A stretch of DNA of 35,771 nucleotides from SIG598 sp045538015 (GCA_045538015.1 JAZSQO010000082.1:1-35771); one strand, 5' to 3'; shown: positions 17,156-28,055, counted from the stretch's first letter. A program made the numbers and translations. The notes: generated by a model from the sequence alone, not told the origin.

Positions 17156-19114
17156 ATGAAAAAGCTATTCAATCGATTCTGGCCCATAACGCCCATGATA
17201 AGCATTCTGCTTGCCATGATGGCTCTTATGACCGCCCTGACCCTTATAATCGGCGAGCACCGCAAGCTGTTCCTTGTGCTGCTGGTCATCACCGTGACCT
17301 GCGCCATCGCCGCCCTGCTGCTCAACGACAAGATATACAAGGACATCAGCCGCTTCCTTGGCGGCGTTGACCGGGAGCTTTCTCCCCAGCGAGCCACCGC
17401 TCTTGATCAGCTGCCCACTCCGGTAGCCGTCCTCGGCCGCAAGGGCGAGGTAGTCTGGTACAACCGCTCCTTCAGCGACCAGCTTCTGGCCGGCGCTGAC
17501 TATAACGGCGGCAGCATCCACAGAATAAACAAGGATTTCGACCTTGAATCCATGCGTCAGGGCGAGAATTTCCGCCTCAAATGGGGCAAGGAATGGTTCG
17601 ACTGCGTGCCCGCGCCCATCGACATCGCCAGCGGCCGGGGCAGTATCGTTTACTTCCACAGCATCACCGAGCTCAAGCGCACCGAGGAGCGCTACGAAGC
17701 CTCCCGGCCCACGGTTATGATAATCGTCTTTGACAACGAGGAAGAGCTGCTCAAGGCCCGTGAAAGCGAGCGGGTGCGGGTGTTCTCCGAGGTGGACGCG
17801 ATGATAAACGCGTGGGCCGACCAGCGGGCGGGTATCTGCTGGGCCAATGTGCGCGACAAGAGCCTCATCATCGTTGAGGAAAGCGAAGCCAAGCGGCTGA
17901 TAAACGAGCGCTTCTCTATCCTCGAGGCCGCCAAATCCATCTCGGTCGAAGGCGGCACTCCGGTCACTCTTTCCATCGGCGTTGGCCGGGCGGGAAAGGA
18001 CATTGAGGAATGCGAGGCATGGGCGCTGCAGGCTCTGGACATGGCTCTCGGCCGCGGCGGCGATCAGGCCGTGGTCAAGTCGGACGAGGGCTACAGCTTC
18101 TTCGGTGGCGTGTCCAAATCCTCCGAGCGCCAGAGCAAGGTGCGCATCCGTATGCTGGGCTCCGCCCTCGCCGACATGATCGAGGCCTGCGGCAACTGCA
18201 TCGTCATGGGACACCGCAACGCCGATCTGGACGCCATGGGCTCGGCGGTGGGCATTCAGGCCATCGCACGCACTCTTGGTAAAAAGGCCTACATCGTCTC
18301 CGACGAGGACACCACCATGGCCGCCGATCTTATATCCTATTATAAGAAGAACGGCACCGACTGCTTTGTGGACTACGCTCAGGCTCTTGACCTTGTGCGT
18401 GAGGACACTCTGCTGGTGGTGGTGGACACCCACTCCCCCAACTTTGTGGACAGCAAGCCCCTGCTGGAACGGGTGCCCAATGTGGTGGTCATCGACCATC
18501 ACCGCATGATGGTGGATCACATCGACAACGCCGCCCTGATGATCCAGGAGCCTTACGCCAGCTCGGCTTCGGAGATCGTTTCCGAGATCGCATCCAGCGT
18601 GTGTGAGCGGGCCATTGGCCGGGCCGAAGCCGACGCTATGCTTGCCGGCATCACTCTGGACACCAAGAACTTCATTCTCAACACCGGCACCCGCACCTTC
18701 GAGGCCGCCGCCTTCCTCAAGCGCAGAGGAGCCGACACCATCGAGGTCAAGCGGATGTTCTCGGAAAACTTTGACACCTATGTGGAGCGCACCCACCTTG
18801 TTTCCAACTCCGACTTCTACAAGAACTGCGCCATTTCCATCGCCGACTCCGGCGTGGACAATCTGCGCGTGGTGAGCGCTCAGGCCGCCGACGATATGCT
18901 GACCATCAGCGGCGTCAGCGCCTCCTTCGTGGTCTTTGAGCTAAACGGCGAGGTCAACATTTCCGCCCGCTCCCACGGCAAGATCAATGTCCAGCTCATC
19001 ACCGAGCAGCTGGGTGGCGGCGGCCATCTAACCATGGCCGGCGCCCAGCTCCGTGAGGTAACGGTGGAGCAGGCCGTGGAGATGCTCAAGGCCGCCATCG
19101 ACAAGACAAGATAA
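17156..19114 (+). CDS. gdpP: Cyclic-di-AMP phosphodiesterase GdpP
   Basis: A 652-residue membrane phosphodiesterase that cleaves c-di-AMP. In order: two membrane segments at about residues 12-30 and 36-56, a PAS-like domain (about 80-170), a degenerate GGDEF domain (about 175-310), and a DHH/DHHA1 unit. The DHH motifs are GHRNADLDAMG (residues 352-362) and VIDHH (D447-H449), with GGGGHLTMAGA near the C-terminus. All metal ligands look present. AAGGAG lies 10 bases before the start. The order gdpP-rplI-dnaB is standard in Firmicutes. c-di-AMP controls potassium and cell-wall balance. Confidence 0.96.
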   Translation: MKKLFNRFWPITPMISILLAMMALMTALTLIIGEHRKLFLVLLVITVTCAIAALLLNDKIYKDISRFLGGVDRELSPQRATALDQLPTPVAVLGRKGEVVWYNRSFSDQLLAGADYNGGSIHRINKDFDLESMRQGENFRLKWGKEWFDCVPAPIDIASGRGSIVYFHSITELKRTEERYEASRPTVMIIVFDNEEELLKARESERVRVFSEVDAMINAWADQRAGICWANVRDKSLIIVEESEAKRLINERFSILEAAKSISVEGGTPVTLSIGVGRAGKDIEECEAWALQALDMALGRGGDQAVVKSDEGYSFFGGVSKSSERQSKVRIRMLGSALADMIEACGNCIVMGHRNADLDAMGSAVGIQAIARTLGKKAYIVSDEDTTMAADLISYYKKNGTDCFVDYAQALDLVREDTLLVVVDTHSPNFVDSKPLLERVPNVVVIDHHRMMVDHIDNAALMIQEPYASSASEIVSEIASSVCERAIGRAEADAMLAGITLDTKNFILNTGTRTFEAAAFLKRRGADTIEVKRMFSENFDTYVERTHLVSNSDFYKNCAISIADSGVDNLRVVSAQAADDMLTISGVSASFVVFELNGEVNISARSHGKINVQLITEQLGGGGHLTMAGAQLREVTVEQAVEMLKAAIDKTR

Positions 19115-19163
19115 ACAGCCAATCAATAATCAAAAATCAATATAAAAAAGGGAGATACATATC

Positions 19164-19613
19164 ATGAAAGTTATTCTGTTACAGGATGTCAAGGGAACCG
19201 GCAAGAAGGACGATGTCGTCAATGTTTCCGACGGCTACGCCCGCAATTTCCTGCTGCCCAAGAAGCTGGCTGTCGAAGCCTCCGCTTCGGCCATGAACGA
19301 CATCAAGAACCGCGAGCGCGCCAAGGAGCACCGCATTCAGGAAGAAAAGAAGGCCGCTCAGGCTCTGGCCGACAAGCTCAACGGCACCACCGTCAAGCTC
19401 TTCGCCAAGGCCGGCGCCTCCGGCAAGCTCTTCGGCTCCATCACCGCCAAGGAAGTGGCCGAGCTCATCAGCAAGCAGGCCGGCACCGAGATCGACAAGC
19501 GCAAGGTCTCTCTTGCCAACGAGATCAAGTCCTTCGGCACCTATGAGTGCGAGGTCAAGCTGTACACCGGCATTTCGGCCAAGATGTTCGTGCTGGTAGG
19601 CAGCGAGGAGTAA
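19164..19613 (+). CDS. rplI: 50S ribosomal protein L9
   Basis: 149 residues with the canonical N-terminus MKVILLQDVKGTGKKDDVV and the RNA-binding GYARNFLLPKKLA segment, a long Lys/Ala/Glu connecting helix, and the C-terminal domain (LFGSITAKEVAELI). The length is normal. L9 binds 23S rRNA near the L1 stalk and helps reading-frame maintenance. A GGGAG ribosome site precedes it in a 49-base AT-rich gap after gdpP; dnaB begins 4 bases after its stop. Confidence 0.97.
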   Translation: MKVILLQDVKGTGKKDDVVNVSDGYARNFLLPKKLAVEASASAMNDIKNRERAKEHRIQEEKKAAQALADKLNGTTVKLFAKAGASGKLFGSITAKEVAELISKQAGTEIDKRKVSLANEIKSFGTYECEVKLYTGISAKMFVLVGSEE

Positions 19614-19617
19614 GACT

Positions 19618-21000
19618 GTGGACAACAATCCTTCCTCCTTCACCCCTGAGCTTGCTCCCATGGGCGACGTGGCCAATATGCCCGCCAGCGTTGAGGCTGA
19701 GCAGGCGGTTCTCGGCGCCCTTCTGGTAGATCAGCAGTGGATCGTGGAGGTCATGGACACTCTGCGTCCGGAGTGCTTCTATGTGGAGCAGCACCGCCAG
19801 ATATACAACGCCATCCGCCGTCTCTTCCAGGCCGGCGGCAAGGTGGACTTCGTCACCGTGCTCAACGAGCTTGTGGGCGTGGGTGCCTTTACCGAGGACT
19901 ACGGCAAGCGCTACATGGTCAGTCTGGCTCAGATGACGCCGCTGCTCACAAGCGACATTTCCGCCCATGTGCGCATCATCCGGGAAAAATACGAGCGCCG
20001 GGCTCTCATCGAGGCCGCCCGGGCCATCATTTCCGACTCGGTGGACGAATCAAATAGTATGGCCACCCTGCTGGACAGCGCCGAGCAGCGTATTTTCGAG
20101 ATAAGCAACGACCGCGCCGCCCAGGGACTTGTGCCTCTGAGCGAGGTCATGGTGGACGCTCTTGACCACCTCATGCTGATGAACAGCGACCGCAGGGACG
20201 AATTCATCGGCATTCCCTCGGGTCTGAAATCTCTGGACGACACCATTTCCGGCCTGAACAAATCCGACCTTATCATCCTCGCCGGCCGCCCCGGCATGGG
20301 TAAAACCAGCTTCGCGCTGAACATCGCCCGCAACGTGGCCGTTCAGCAGAAGCGGGCAGTGGCCTTCTTCTCTCTGGAAATGACCCGTGAGCAGATCGCC
20401 CTGCGTATCCTTTCCCGTGAATCGGGCATCGACGGCCACAAGCTGCGCGACGGCAGCATCGCCGAGGACGAATGGCCATCCATCTCCGACGCCGCCAACC
20501 GCCTCCAGAACGCCACCATCTACATAGACGAATCCAGCAACATCTCCGTCACCGAGATGAAGGCTAAGCTCCGCCGCAAGAAGGATGTGGGCCTGGTCAT
20601 CATCGACTACCTCCAGCTGATGAACATCAGAAACACCGGCAACCGCGCCGCCGACGTGGGTGAGCTGAGCCGAAGCCTCAAGATCATGGCCAAGGAGCTC
20701 AATGTTCCGGTCATCTGCCTTTCCCAGCTCAACCGTATGGCCGAGGGCCGCAAGGAGCACCGTCCCCAGCTCTCCGACCTGCGTGACTCTGGCGCCATCG
20801 AGCAGGACGCCGACATCGTTCTCATGCTCTACCGCGAGGGCTACTACGAAAAGGACGAGGAGAAGGATCCCGACTCCATCGACAAGAACAGCGCCTACTG
20901 CGCCGTGCTCAAAAACCGCCACGGTGAGACCCGTGACGTTCCCCTCCGCTGGGACGGCAACATCATGTGCTTCACCGCAGTGGACGAATTTCACCAATGA
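19618..21000 (+). CDS. dnaB: Replicative DNA helicase DnaB
   Basis: A 460-residue hexameric helicase that unwinds DNA at the replication fork. The N-terminal primase-interacting domain begins with MPASVEAEQAVLGALL. The RecA-like core has Walker A AGRPGMGKTSFA (Lys229), SLEM, Walker B LVIIDYLQLM, the QLNR segment and the LRDSGAIEQDAD arginine-finger region. The GTG start at 19618 has GAGGAG about 6 bases upstream, inside rplI. tilS starts within its stop codon (ATGA). No intein or insertion is seen. Confidence 0.97.
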   Translation: MDNNPSSFTPELAPMGDVANMPASVEAEQAVLGALLVDQQWIVEVMDTLRPECFYVEQHRQIYNAIRRLFQAGGKVDFVTVLNELVGVGAFTEDYGKRYMVSLAQMTPLLTSDISAHVRIIREKYERRALIEAARAIISDSVDESNSMATLLDSAEQRIFEISNDRAAQGLVPLSEVMVDALDHLMLMNSDRRDEFIGIPSGLKSLDDTISGLNKSDLIILAGRPGMGKTSFALNIARNVAVQQKRAVAFFSLEMTREQIALRILSRESGIDGHKLRDGSIAEDEWPSISDAANRLQNATIYIDESSNISVTEMKAKLRRKKDVGLVIIDYLQLMNIRNTGNRAADVGELSRSLKIMAKELNVPVICLSQLNRMAEGRKEHRPQLSDLRDSGAIEQDADIVLMLYREGYYEKDEEKDPDSIDKNSAYCAVLKNRHGETRDVPLRWDGNIMCFTAVDEFHQ

Positions 21001-22349
21001 TAAGTATCGTAAGAGAAACCATCACCCGGTACTCCATGCTCCGGCCCGGAGACCGGGTGGCCGTTGGACTTTCCGGCGGCGCCGATTCGGTGTCCCTGCT
21101 CTCGGCGCTGCTTGAGCTGGCGCCGGAGCTGGAGCTGACCATCAGCGCCATACATATCAATCACGGCATACGAGGCCAGTCCGCCGACCGCGATCAGCGG
21201 TTCTGTGAGGAATTTTGCGCCTCAAAAGGTGTAAAGTTAGATTGCTTCACTCTCGACATTCCCGCCCTCGCCGCCGAAAAAGGCGTCGGCCTTGAGCAGT
21301 GCGGCCGGGAATGCCGCTACCAGTGCTTTGAGCAGATCGCCCGGCGGGACGGCTGCAAAATTGCCACCGCTCATACCCTCTCGGACAGTGCCGAAACGGT
21401 GCTCTTCAACCTCGCTCGAGGCAGCGGTCTTGGCGGTGTTTGCGGCATTCCTCCGGTCAGAGGGAACATCATCCGCCCGCTCATTGCCGTAACCAGAAAT
21501 CAGATCGAGGAGCACTGTAAAGTCAATTCACTTGACTATGTAACCGACGAAACCAACACCGACACCATCTACCGCCGCAACCTCATCCGCAGTGAGGTCA
21601 TCCCTGCTCTCGAGCAGGTCAATCCTGCCATGCACAGGGCGGTGGAGCGATTCACCCGCTGTGCCCGTGAGGACAACCTTTATCTTGAGCAGCTGTGCGA
21701 GGAAGCCCTCGAAAAGGCCGCCGCGGATGGCGGATGGCGTGCCGAAGCGCTGGCCGCCCTGCCTCCCGCGCTGCAAAAGCGGGCGGTTATGAGCATTCTC
21801 GCCCGGCAGGACACCACGCCGGAATACGCTCAGGTGGAGCGCTGTATCGAACTTATCCGCGCCGGCTCGGGAGCGCTGGTCATCCGCAACGGCGTTCGAT
21901 TTGTCGTGAATAAAGGTATCGTTTTTACTGACAGCGGCACTGCTGAGCTTTCGCGTCCGGAGCAGTGGAGCGTCGCGGCTGAGCTGCCCTCCACCCTCCT
22001 TCCCGACGGACGAATCATGACTTTTACACAGATCGATCTGTCTGTCCCGGGCGCAACACAAAAAAATCACAATTTACTATTCAAAAAAGCGCTGAGTTGT
22101 GATATAATCAACTCTAATACACAGATCAGAAACCGCCGTGAAGGCGACCGCTTTGCCCCGGCAGGCCGCGGAGTGAACCGACTGCTGAAGAAATTTCTCT
22201 GCGACGAGGGCGTCCCGGCCGAAAAACGCGGTCAGCTGGCTATTATCGCCTCGGATCAGGGGATACTCTGGGTGGAGGGCTTTGGCTCCTCCGAGCTGGG
22301 TCGTCCCGACGACGGCGACAGTGTTGTCATTATCCCGCACATAGACTGA
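20997..22349 (+). CDS. tilS: tRNA(Ile)-lysidine synthetase
   Basis: 450 residues from the ATG at 20997, which overlaps the dnaB stop (ATGA); an in-frame ATG 30 bases upstream lies inside dnaB. The PP-loop motif LSGGADS is at residues 25-31. HINHGIRG and ARGSGLGGVCGIPP are further TilS marks. The C-terminal domain has the NRRxGDRFAPAGR pattern. TilS changes the wobble C34 of the tRNA that reads AUA to lysidine. A short stretch at 22060-22115 between the two domains is AT-rich and differs in base use from the rest of the gene. tilS-hpt-ftsH is the usual Firmicute order. Confidence 0.95.
   Translation: MISIVRETITRYSMLRPGDRVAVGLSGGADSVSLLSALLELAPELELTISAIHINHGIRGQSADRDQRFCEEFCASKGVKLDCFTLDIPALAAEKGVGLEQCGRECRYQCFEQIARRDGCKIATAHTLSDSAETVLFNLARGSGLGGVCGIPPVRGNIIRPLIAVTRNQIEEHCKVNSLDYVTDETNTDTIYRRNLIRSEVIPALEQVNPAMHRAVERFTRCAREDNLYLEQLCEEALEKAAADGGWRAEALAALPPALQKRAVMSILARQDTTPEYAQVERCIELIRAGSGALVIRNGVRFVVNKGIVFTDSGTAELSRPEQWSVAAELPSTLLPDGRIMTFTQIDLSVPGATQKNHNLLFKKALSCDIINSNTQIRNRREGDRFAPAGRGVNRLLKKFLCDEGVPAEKRGQLAIIASDQGILWVEGFGSSELGRPDDGDSVVIIPHID
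22080..22108 (+). promoter_or_regulatory. Candidate internal promoter in tilS for hpt-ftsH
   Basis: TTCAAA (22080-22085), a 17-base spacer and consensus TATAAT (22103-22108) lie in an AT-rich island inside tilS, about 270 bases before hpt. The -35 is weak (4 of 6). Confidence 0.4.
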
Positions 22350-22379
22350 AAAGAGAAAACATAACGGAGGACAATTTCA

Positions 22380-22946
22380 ATGAGCTATAACATGAAGCAG
22401 GACATCAAGAAGGTGCTGATGAACGAGCGCAAGCTTCAGGCCACCATCACCCGTCTGGGCAAGCAGATCAGCGAGGACTACGCCGACAAGAATCTGCTGC
22501 TGGTCAGCGTTCTCAAGGGTTCTGTGGTCACCATGGCCGACCTGATGCGCGCCATCACCATCCCCTGCACCATCGACTTCATGGTGGTCTCCAGCTACGG
22601 TTCCGGCACCACTACCAGCGGCACCGTCAAGATCATCAAGGATCTGGACATTCCCCTGCACGACTACGACCTGCTCATTGTTGAGGATATTCTTGATTCG
22701 GGCGTCACCCTCAATTCCCTCAAGGAAATGCTGAGCGTACGCCAGCCCAAAAGCATCAAGATCTGCACCCTGCTCGACAAGCCCGCCCGCCGCAAGGCTC
22801 CCATCAAGGCCGACTATGTGGGCGCTGTCATCGAGGATGAATTCGTTGTGGGCTACGGCCTCGACTACGACGAGAAGTACCGCAACCTTCCGTATATTGG
22901 AATTTTGAAAGAATCGGTTTATACTAAAGCCGAAGGTGAAGAATAA
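22380..22946 (+). CDS. hpt: Hypoxanthine phosphoribosyltransferase
   Basis: A 188-residue purine-salvage enzyme that makes IMP (or GMP) from hypoxanthine (or guanine) and PRPP. The PRPP-binding motif is LIVEDILDSGVTL (V101-E102-D103 onward). VLKGSVVTMADLMRAI and VVSSYGSG are the other active-site loops. It lies 30 bases after tilS, with GGAGG before the ATG, and 13-25 bases before ftsH. The arrangement matches Bacillus tilS-hprT-ftsH. Confidence 0.95.
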   Translation: MSYNMKQDIKKVLMNERKLQATITRLGKQISEDYADKNLLLVSVLKGSVVTMADLMRAITIPCTIDFMVVSSYGSGTTTSGTVKIIKDLDIPLHDYDLLIVEDILDSGVTLNSLKEMLSVRQPKSIKICTLLDKPARRKAPIKADYVGAVIEDEFVVGYGLDYDEKYRNLPYIGILKESVYTKAEGEE

Positions 22947-22971
22947 CATATATTAAGGAGTGAACGCCAAC

Positions 22972-24935
<1,964 letters not shown>

Positions 24936-24936
<1 letters not shown>

Positions 24937-25094
24937 TACTATTATTTGATAGAAAGCTTTAAAGTGAAAACGAAGATGATTTGATGCCAGACGAGGATAA
25001 CGACGACGGCGGGCTGGCGCCCGCCTAGGAGGCAGACGAAGTATGGCACAAATCAGATCGTTTGTAACTAAATATTTCTATTAAATAATAGTAT
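24936..25094 (+). ncRNA. Candidate structured RNA or MITE-like element downstream of ftsH
   Basis: A nested fold of 159 bases. The outer stem pairs 24936-24952 with 25078-25094 over 17 positions with one G-T. Inside, AAACGA (24968-24973) pairs with TCGTTT (25058-25063), TGATTTG (24977-24983) with CAAATCA (25049-25055), and TGCCA (24985-24989) with TGGCA (25044-25048). Two facing 18-base purine-rich, ACGA-bearing strands (24990-25007 and 25026-25043) then form an internal loop, capped by the hairpin GGCGGGC-TGGC-GCCCGCC (25008-25025). No coding frame explains it. It could be a riboswitch or small RNA, or a mobile miniature element with terminal inverted repeats. I could not match it to a known RNA family. 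Confidence 0.6.
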
Positions 25095-25124
25095 GATACC
25101 CGTAATTTCCCGAACAAACAACTG

Positions 25125-25164
25125 CGCGCCTGTGCAACAGACAGCACAGGCGCGTTAATTTTTT
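25125..25164 (+). terminator. Strong terminator directly before the lipoprotein Shine-Dalgarno
   Basis: CGCGCCTGTGC (25125-25135) pairs perfectly with GCACAGGCGCG (25144-25154), followed by TTAATTTTTT. The AGGAG ribosome site of the next gene begins 1 base after the T-run, so there is no room for a promoter between them. Confidence 0.9.
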
Positions 25165-25175
25165 AGGAGCTATCA

Positions 25176-25811
25176 ATGAAAGAGACACCAGCCATCCTTG
25201 CCCTACTCGCCGCCATCTTCCTCTTCGGAGGCTGCGCACAGCAGAACAACCCTCCCCAGACCGATTCCCTCGCCGATTATCTCAACGAGACCGCCGCCGT
25301 GATAGGTGCCGGAGACACCTACGATTCGGTTGCTTACATCTGCGGCCAGCCGATGGACATCCGGCTTATGAGGGTCATATCGCCCCGGGGTTATGTCCTT
25401 GATTATCCCTTTGAGTATTTTGAATACCACGCCGACGAGACCTCTGGCAGCGGCCGCGATGTTTACCTCTGGTGTGCGGATGACATGGACGCTTCCGTCC
25501 ATTACGTTGAGATCAGCCGCCTTCCCAATAGCATGGAGGACACTGCTTGTATGCTCCGGACTGAGCTGGAAGGCATCTTCGGCAGCGTCGGGCAGGCCGC
25601 GGTCGAGCTTAACGGCTGCACCGCCCAGCTGCTGTGCTGTACAGAGCCGACGGGCAGCGCTTTACCCTCCGACGCTCAGCTGGACTGCTATGTAGTCCAC
25701 GCCGATGACGGCTGCCGGGTGGTAACGGTCAGCTATACCCTCAGCCATGTGGATGAGGTCTATCCTCTCATGGTTGCCGCTCTGGACACCTTTACACCCT
25801 CGGTAGGCTGA
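25176..25811 (+). CDS. Putative lipoprotein of unknown function
   Basis: 211 residues with a lipoprotein signal: a hydrophobic stretch and lipobox LFGGC with Cys20. The mature part starts with a Gln/Asn/Pro-rich linker and then a mixed alpha/beta domain with several cysteines and many aromatic residues. No known family is recognised. It should be anchored on the outer face of the membrane. AGGAG lies 7 bases before the ATG, directly after a strong terminator, so its expression may depend on read-through from the ftsH side. It ends 7 bases from the convergent HAD gene, with no terminator between them. Confidence 0.8.
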   Translation: MKETPAILALLAAIFLFGGCAQQNNPPQTDSLADYLNETAAVIGAGDTYDSVAYICGQPMDIRLMRVISPRGYVLDYPFEYFEYHADETSGSGRDVYLWCADDMDASVHYVEISRLPNSMEDTACMLRTELEGIFGSVGQAAVELNGCTAQLLCCTEPTGSALPSDAQLDCYVVHADDGCRVVTVSYTLSHVDEVYPLMVAALDTFTPSVG

Positions 25812-25818
25812 ATCGGTA

Positions 25819-26526
25819 TCACAGCCGGTCTATGGCCTCCATCAGTTCCTCAAAGCCGCCGTGGGGATACTTCCCGATATCCTCTTCGTTCTTGTTGATG
25901 ATGCAGTCGGTCAGCAGGAACACCTGACAGCCCAGAGTCGCGGCCACCATATCCTCGCTCACGTCGTTGCCCACCATGAGGCATTCCTCCGGCTCCACGC
26001 CGATCTTCCTGAATATTTCCCGGTAGTAGTCGGGATTGGGCTTGCAGTAGGAGGAGTTTTCGTAGGTGGTGTACAGCTCAAAATCCGCCGGGTCAAGTCC
26101 CGCCCAGCCTATACGGTTCCGGGTGGCGATGGCCGGAAAGATGGGATTGGTGGCAAGCACGCAACGCAGGCCCTTGCGTCTGACAAGGTCGATGACCTCC
26201 CTCGACTTGGGAGAGAAACCGCACACCTTCCGCACTTCTCCGAAGCCGGTGCGGTAGAACTGATCGAACTCAGGCTCGTCCTGACGCACCTGCTGGCCGT
26301 ATATCCGCGCGAAAGCATCCCAGAAAGCCGTCTCGTTGGTCTTGCGGCCGTCGTTCTTTATCATGGCCTCGGTACCCTTCCAGATCGAGCCGGCCAGCCG
26401 GCGGCTCTCGTAGCCGTGGGGCGCCATATGAGCCGTGAGGCCGGCAAAATAAGCCTTGAGGAATATCTCCTGATCCATGGGCAGCAGAGTGCCGTCCAGA
26501 TCGAACATTACCGTTGTGATAGCCAT
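25819..26526 (-). CDS. HAD-superfamily hydrolase
   Basis: 235 residues from the ATG at 26526, chosen because AAGGAG lies 6 bases upstream; a longer frame begins 45 bases earlier without a good site. Motif I is FDLDGTL (nucleophile Asp and acid/base Asp), motif II the Thr in VLATNP, motif III a Lys in the SSYCKPNPDYY segment, and motif IV GNDVSEDMVAA. A helical cap between motifs I and II fits subfamily IA phosphatases such as phosphoglycolate phosphatase-like enzymes. The substrate cannot be told from the sequence. Confidence 0.88.
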   Translation of the reverse strand: MAITTVMFDLDGTLLPMDQEIFLKAYFAGLTAHMAPHGYESRRLAGSIWKGTEAMIKNDGRKTNETAFWDAFARIYGQQVRQDEPEFDQFYRTGFGEVRKVCGFSPKSREVIDLVRRKGLRCVLATNPIFPAIATRNRIGWAGLDPADFELYTTYENSSYCKPNPDYYREIFRKIGVEPEECLMVGNDVSEDMVAATLGCQVFLLTDCIINKNEEDIGKYPHGGFEELMEAIDRL

Positions 26527-26557
26527 ATTTTTCTCCTTTTTACTCCGATTTACCAAA

Positions 26558-26589
26558 AGCGTCCCCGACATTCTTCCGTCGGAGACGCT
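26558..26589 (-). terminator. Hairpin terminator after the Wzz/BY-kinase-like gene
   Basis: On the minus strand a 12-bp stem (26589-26578 with 26569-26558, one mismatch) with an 8-base loop is followed by only TTT. It separates the upstream gene from the HAD gene. Confidence 0.6.
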
Positions 26590-26603
26590 CTTCTTTATTG
26601 CGA

Positions 26604-28055
26604 TTATTTAATGGCCGCGCCGCCGCTGAACACCTCATTGATAGGGTTGGTTCCGCGGGACTTTCTGCCGCCGCCTCGCTTGCCGTAGCTGGAAAGGGAG
26701 GCGAAAACGCCGGCGTGCTGGGGAGTGTTGGTGGTGACGATGCCCAGAATGGAGCTTCCCGAGGCGTTGAAGATATCCAGCGCCGCCTTGATGGAATCCA
26801 CCTTGGTGTGGCCGTACTGAGCCACAGCCACCGAGCAGTCCACTTTGCCGATGATGGAGGTGCAGTCGGGCGCGATCTCCACCGAGGGAGTGTCGATGAT
26901 GACATAGTCAAACTGGCCCTGAACCGCCTCCAGCAGCTCGTCAAAGACCGAGCTGTCCAGCAGGTCGGAGATATTTACATTGCTCAGGTTGGTATTGTTG
27001 ATGCCGGTGATAACGTAAAGGTTGCGGTTGGAGGTCTTGCAGATGGTAGAGGCAAGATTGGTCTTGCCCAGCAGCAGGTCGGCAAGGCCGTAGGTGGACT
27101 CAACGTGCATATCCATGCTCACGCTGGGCTTTCTCATGTCGGCCTCGATGAGCAGAACCATGGCGTCGGTCTCGGCCAGAGCGGTGGCAAGGCCGATGGC
27201 CACAGAGGTGCGGCCGTCACGGGCCTGAGGGCTGCAGATGGCCACGGAGCGCACCTTGTCGGTGGAGTACTTGATGGCCGAGCGAAGCACGCGGTAGCTG
27301 TTGGAAACACGGGCACCGGAGCGGTCGCTGTTGGGGCCGGTCAGGCGGGAGAAGGTGGGAATGGAGGCGATGACCGGCAGCTTGGTGATCTTGTCGAACT
27401 TCTCGTTGGAGCGCAGAGTCTTGTCGGTCAGCACGGAAAGGAGCTGAACGAAAAGGAACAGTGCCATGGTGGCAAGAGCGCCATAGGTGGCGTACAGCAG
27501 GGAGGGCACCCAGGCCGACTGGCGGTCGATCTGGCGGCCGTCCTCGATGATGTTGCCCACAAACTTGGTACCGCCGGAGTAAACAGTGTTGCTTATCTCG
27601 GTGCAGGTCTGCTGGAGCAGGTTGTAGGTAAAGATGGTGGCCTGCTCGGCGCTGTCGTCAAATGTGACGGTGACCTCGATGATCTCGGAGTTGTTGATGG
27701 CCTCGGCCTTGACACGCTCGGCGGCGAAAAGACCGGCGTCAATGTCGTTTTCCATATGGGCCGCCTGAAGGGCAAGACCCACGGTGTCGGAGTTTTCGAT
27801 GAGGCCGATGGTGGTGTTGGCGGCGGCGGCGCTCAGGTTGGCAAGGTCGCTCTGGTCGGCGATGGAGCTTACCTGCTGCACCGACTCAAGACGGATCTTG
27901 CCCTGCATCACATACTTTGTGGGCGTAGTGATTATCATGTACAAGAAGATGACGACGAAGATGCCGCCCATCAGACCGAACATGATCGGGAAGCGCCGGG
28001 AACACAGCCGTATGTATTCGCCAAAGGTCGTTCCGGAGTTCATTGTGTTAATCAA
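26604..28055 (-). CDS. Wzz/BY-kinase-like fusion protein with altered P-loop
   Basis: 483 residues. The N-terminal half is a Wzz-type chain-length domain with two membrane segments (about 17-40 and 180-205). The C-terminal half is a CpsD/CapB-type P-loop domain. Its Walker A reads SPQARDGRTSVAIGLA, with Arg where the Lys of the usual GEGKST pattern should be. The Walker A' segment is LLIEADMRKPS (usually DxD) and Walker B is VIIDTPS. The C-terminal tail has one Tyr and no tyrosine cluster. Intact relatives phosphorylate themselves and control capsule length. This one may bind nucleotide poorly and act as a scaffold. It has its own promoter and terminator, and no polysaccharide genes lie nearby. 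Confidence 0.85.
   Translation of the reverse strand: MINTMNSGTTFGEYIRLCSRRFPIMFGLMGGIFVVIFLYMIITTPTKYVMQGKIRLESVQQVSSIADQSDLANLSAAAANTTIGLIENSDTVGLALQAAHMENDIDAGLFAAERVKAEAINNSEIIEVTVTFDDSAEQATIFTYNLLQQTCTEISNTVYSGGTKFVGNIIEDGRQIDRQSAWVPSLLYATYGALATMALFLFVQLLSVLTDKTLRSNEKFDKITKLPVIASIPTFSRLTGPNSDRSGARVSNSYRVLRSAIKYSTDKVRSVAICSPQARDGRTSVAIGLATALAETDAMVLLIEADMRKPSVSMDMHVESTYGLADLLLGKTNLASTICKTSNRNLYVITGINNTNLSNVNISDLLDSSVFDELLEAVQGQFDYVIIDTPSVEIAPDCTSIIGKVDCSVAVAQYGHTKVDSIKAALDIFNASGSSILGIVTTNTPQHAGVFASLSSYGKRGGGRKSRGTNPINEVFSGGAAIK

Noticed and set aside
15154..17397. 747-codon minus-strand frame opposite rnj, and similar long frames opposite gdpP, dnaB, ftsH and argJ
   Set aside because: All mirror well-supported genes and show the same low-complexity shadow composition.
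22960..22962. GTG start for ftsH
   Set aside because: It overlaps the AAGGAG ribosome site, leaving no spacing; the TTG at 22972 fits better.
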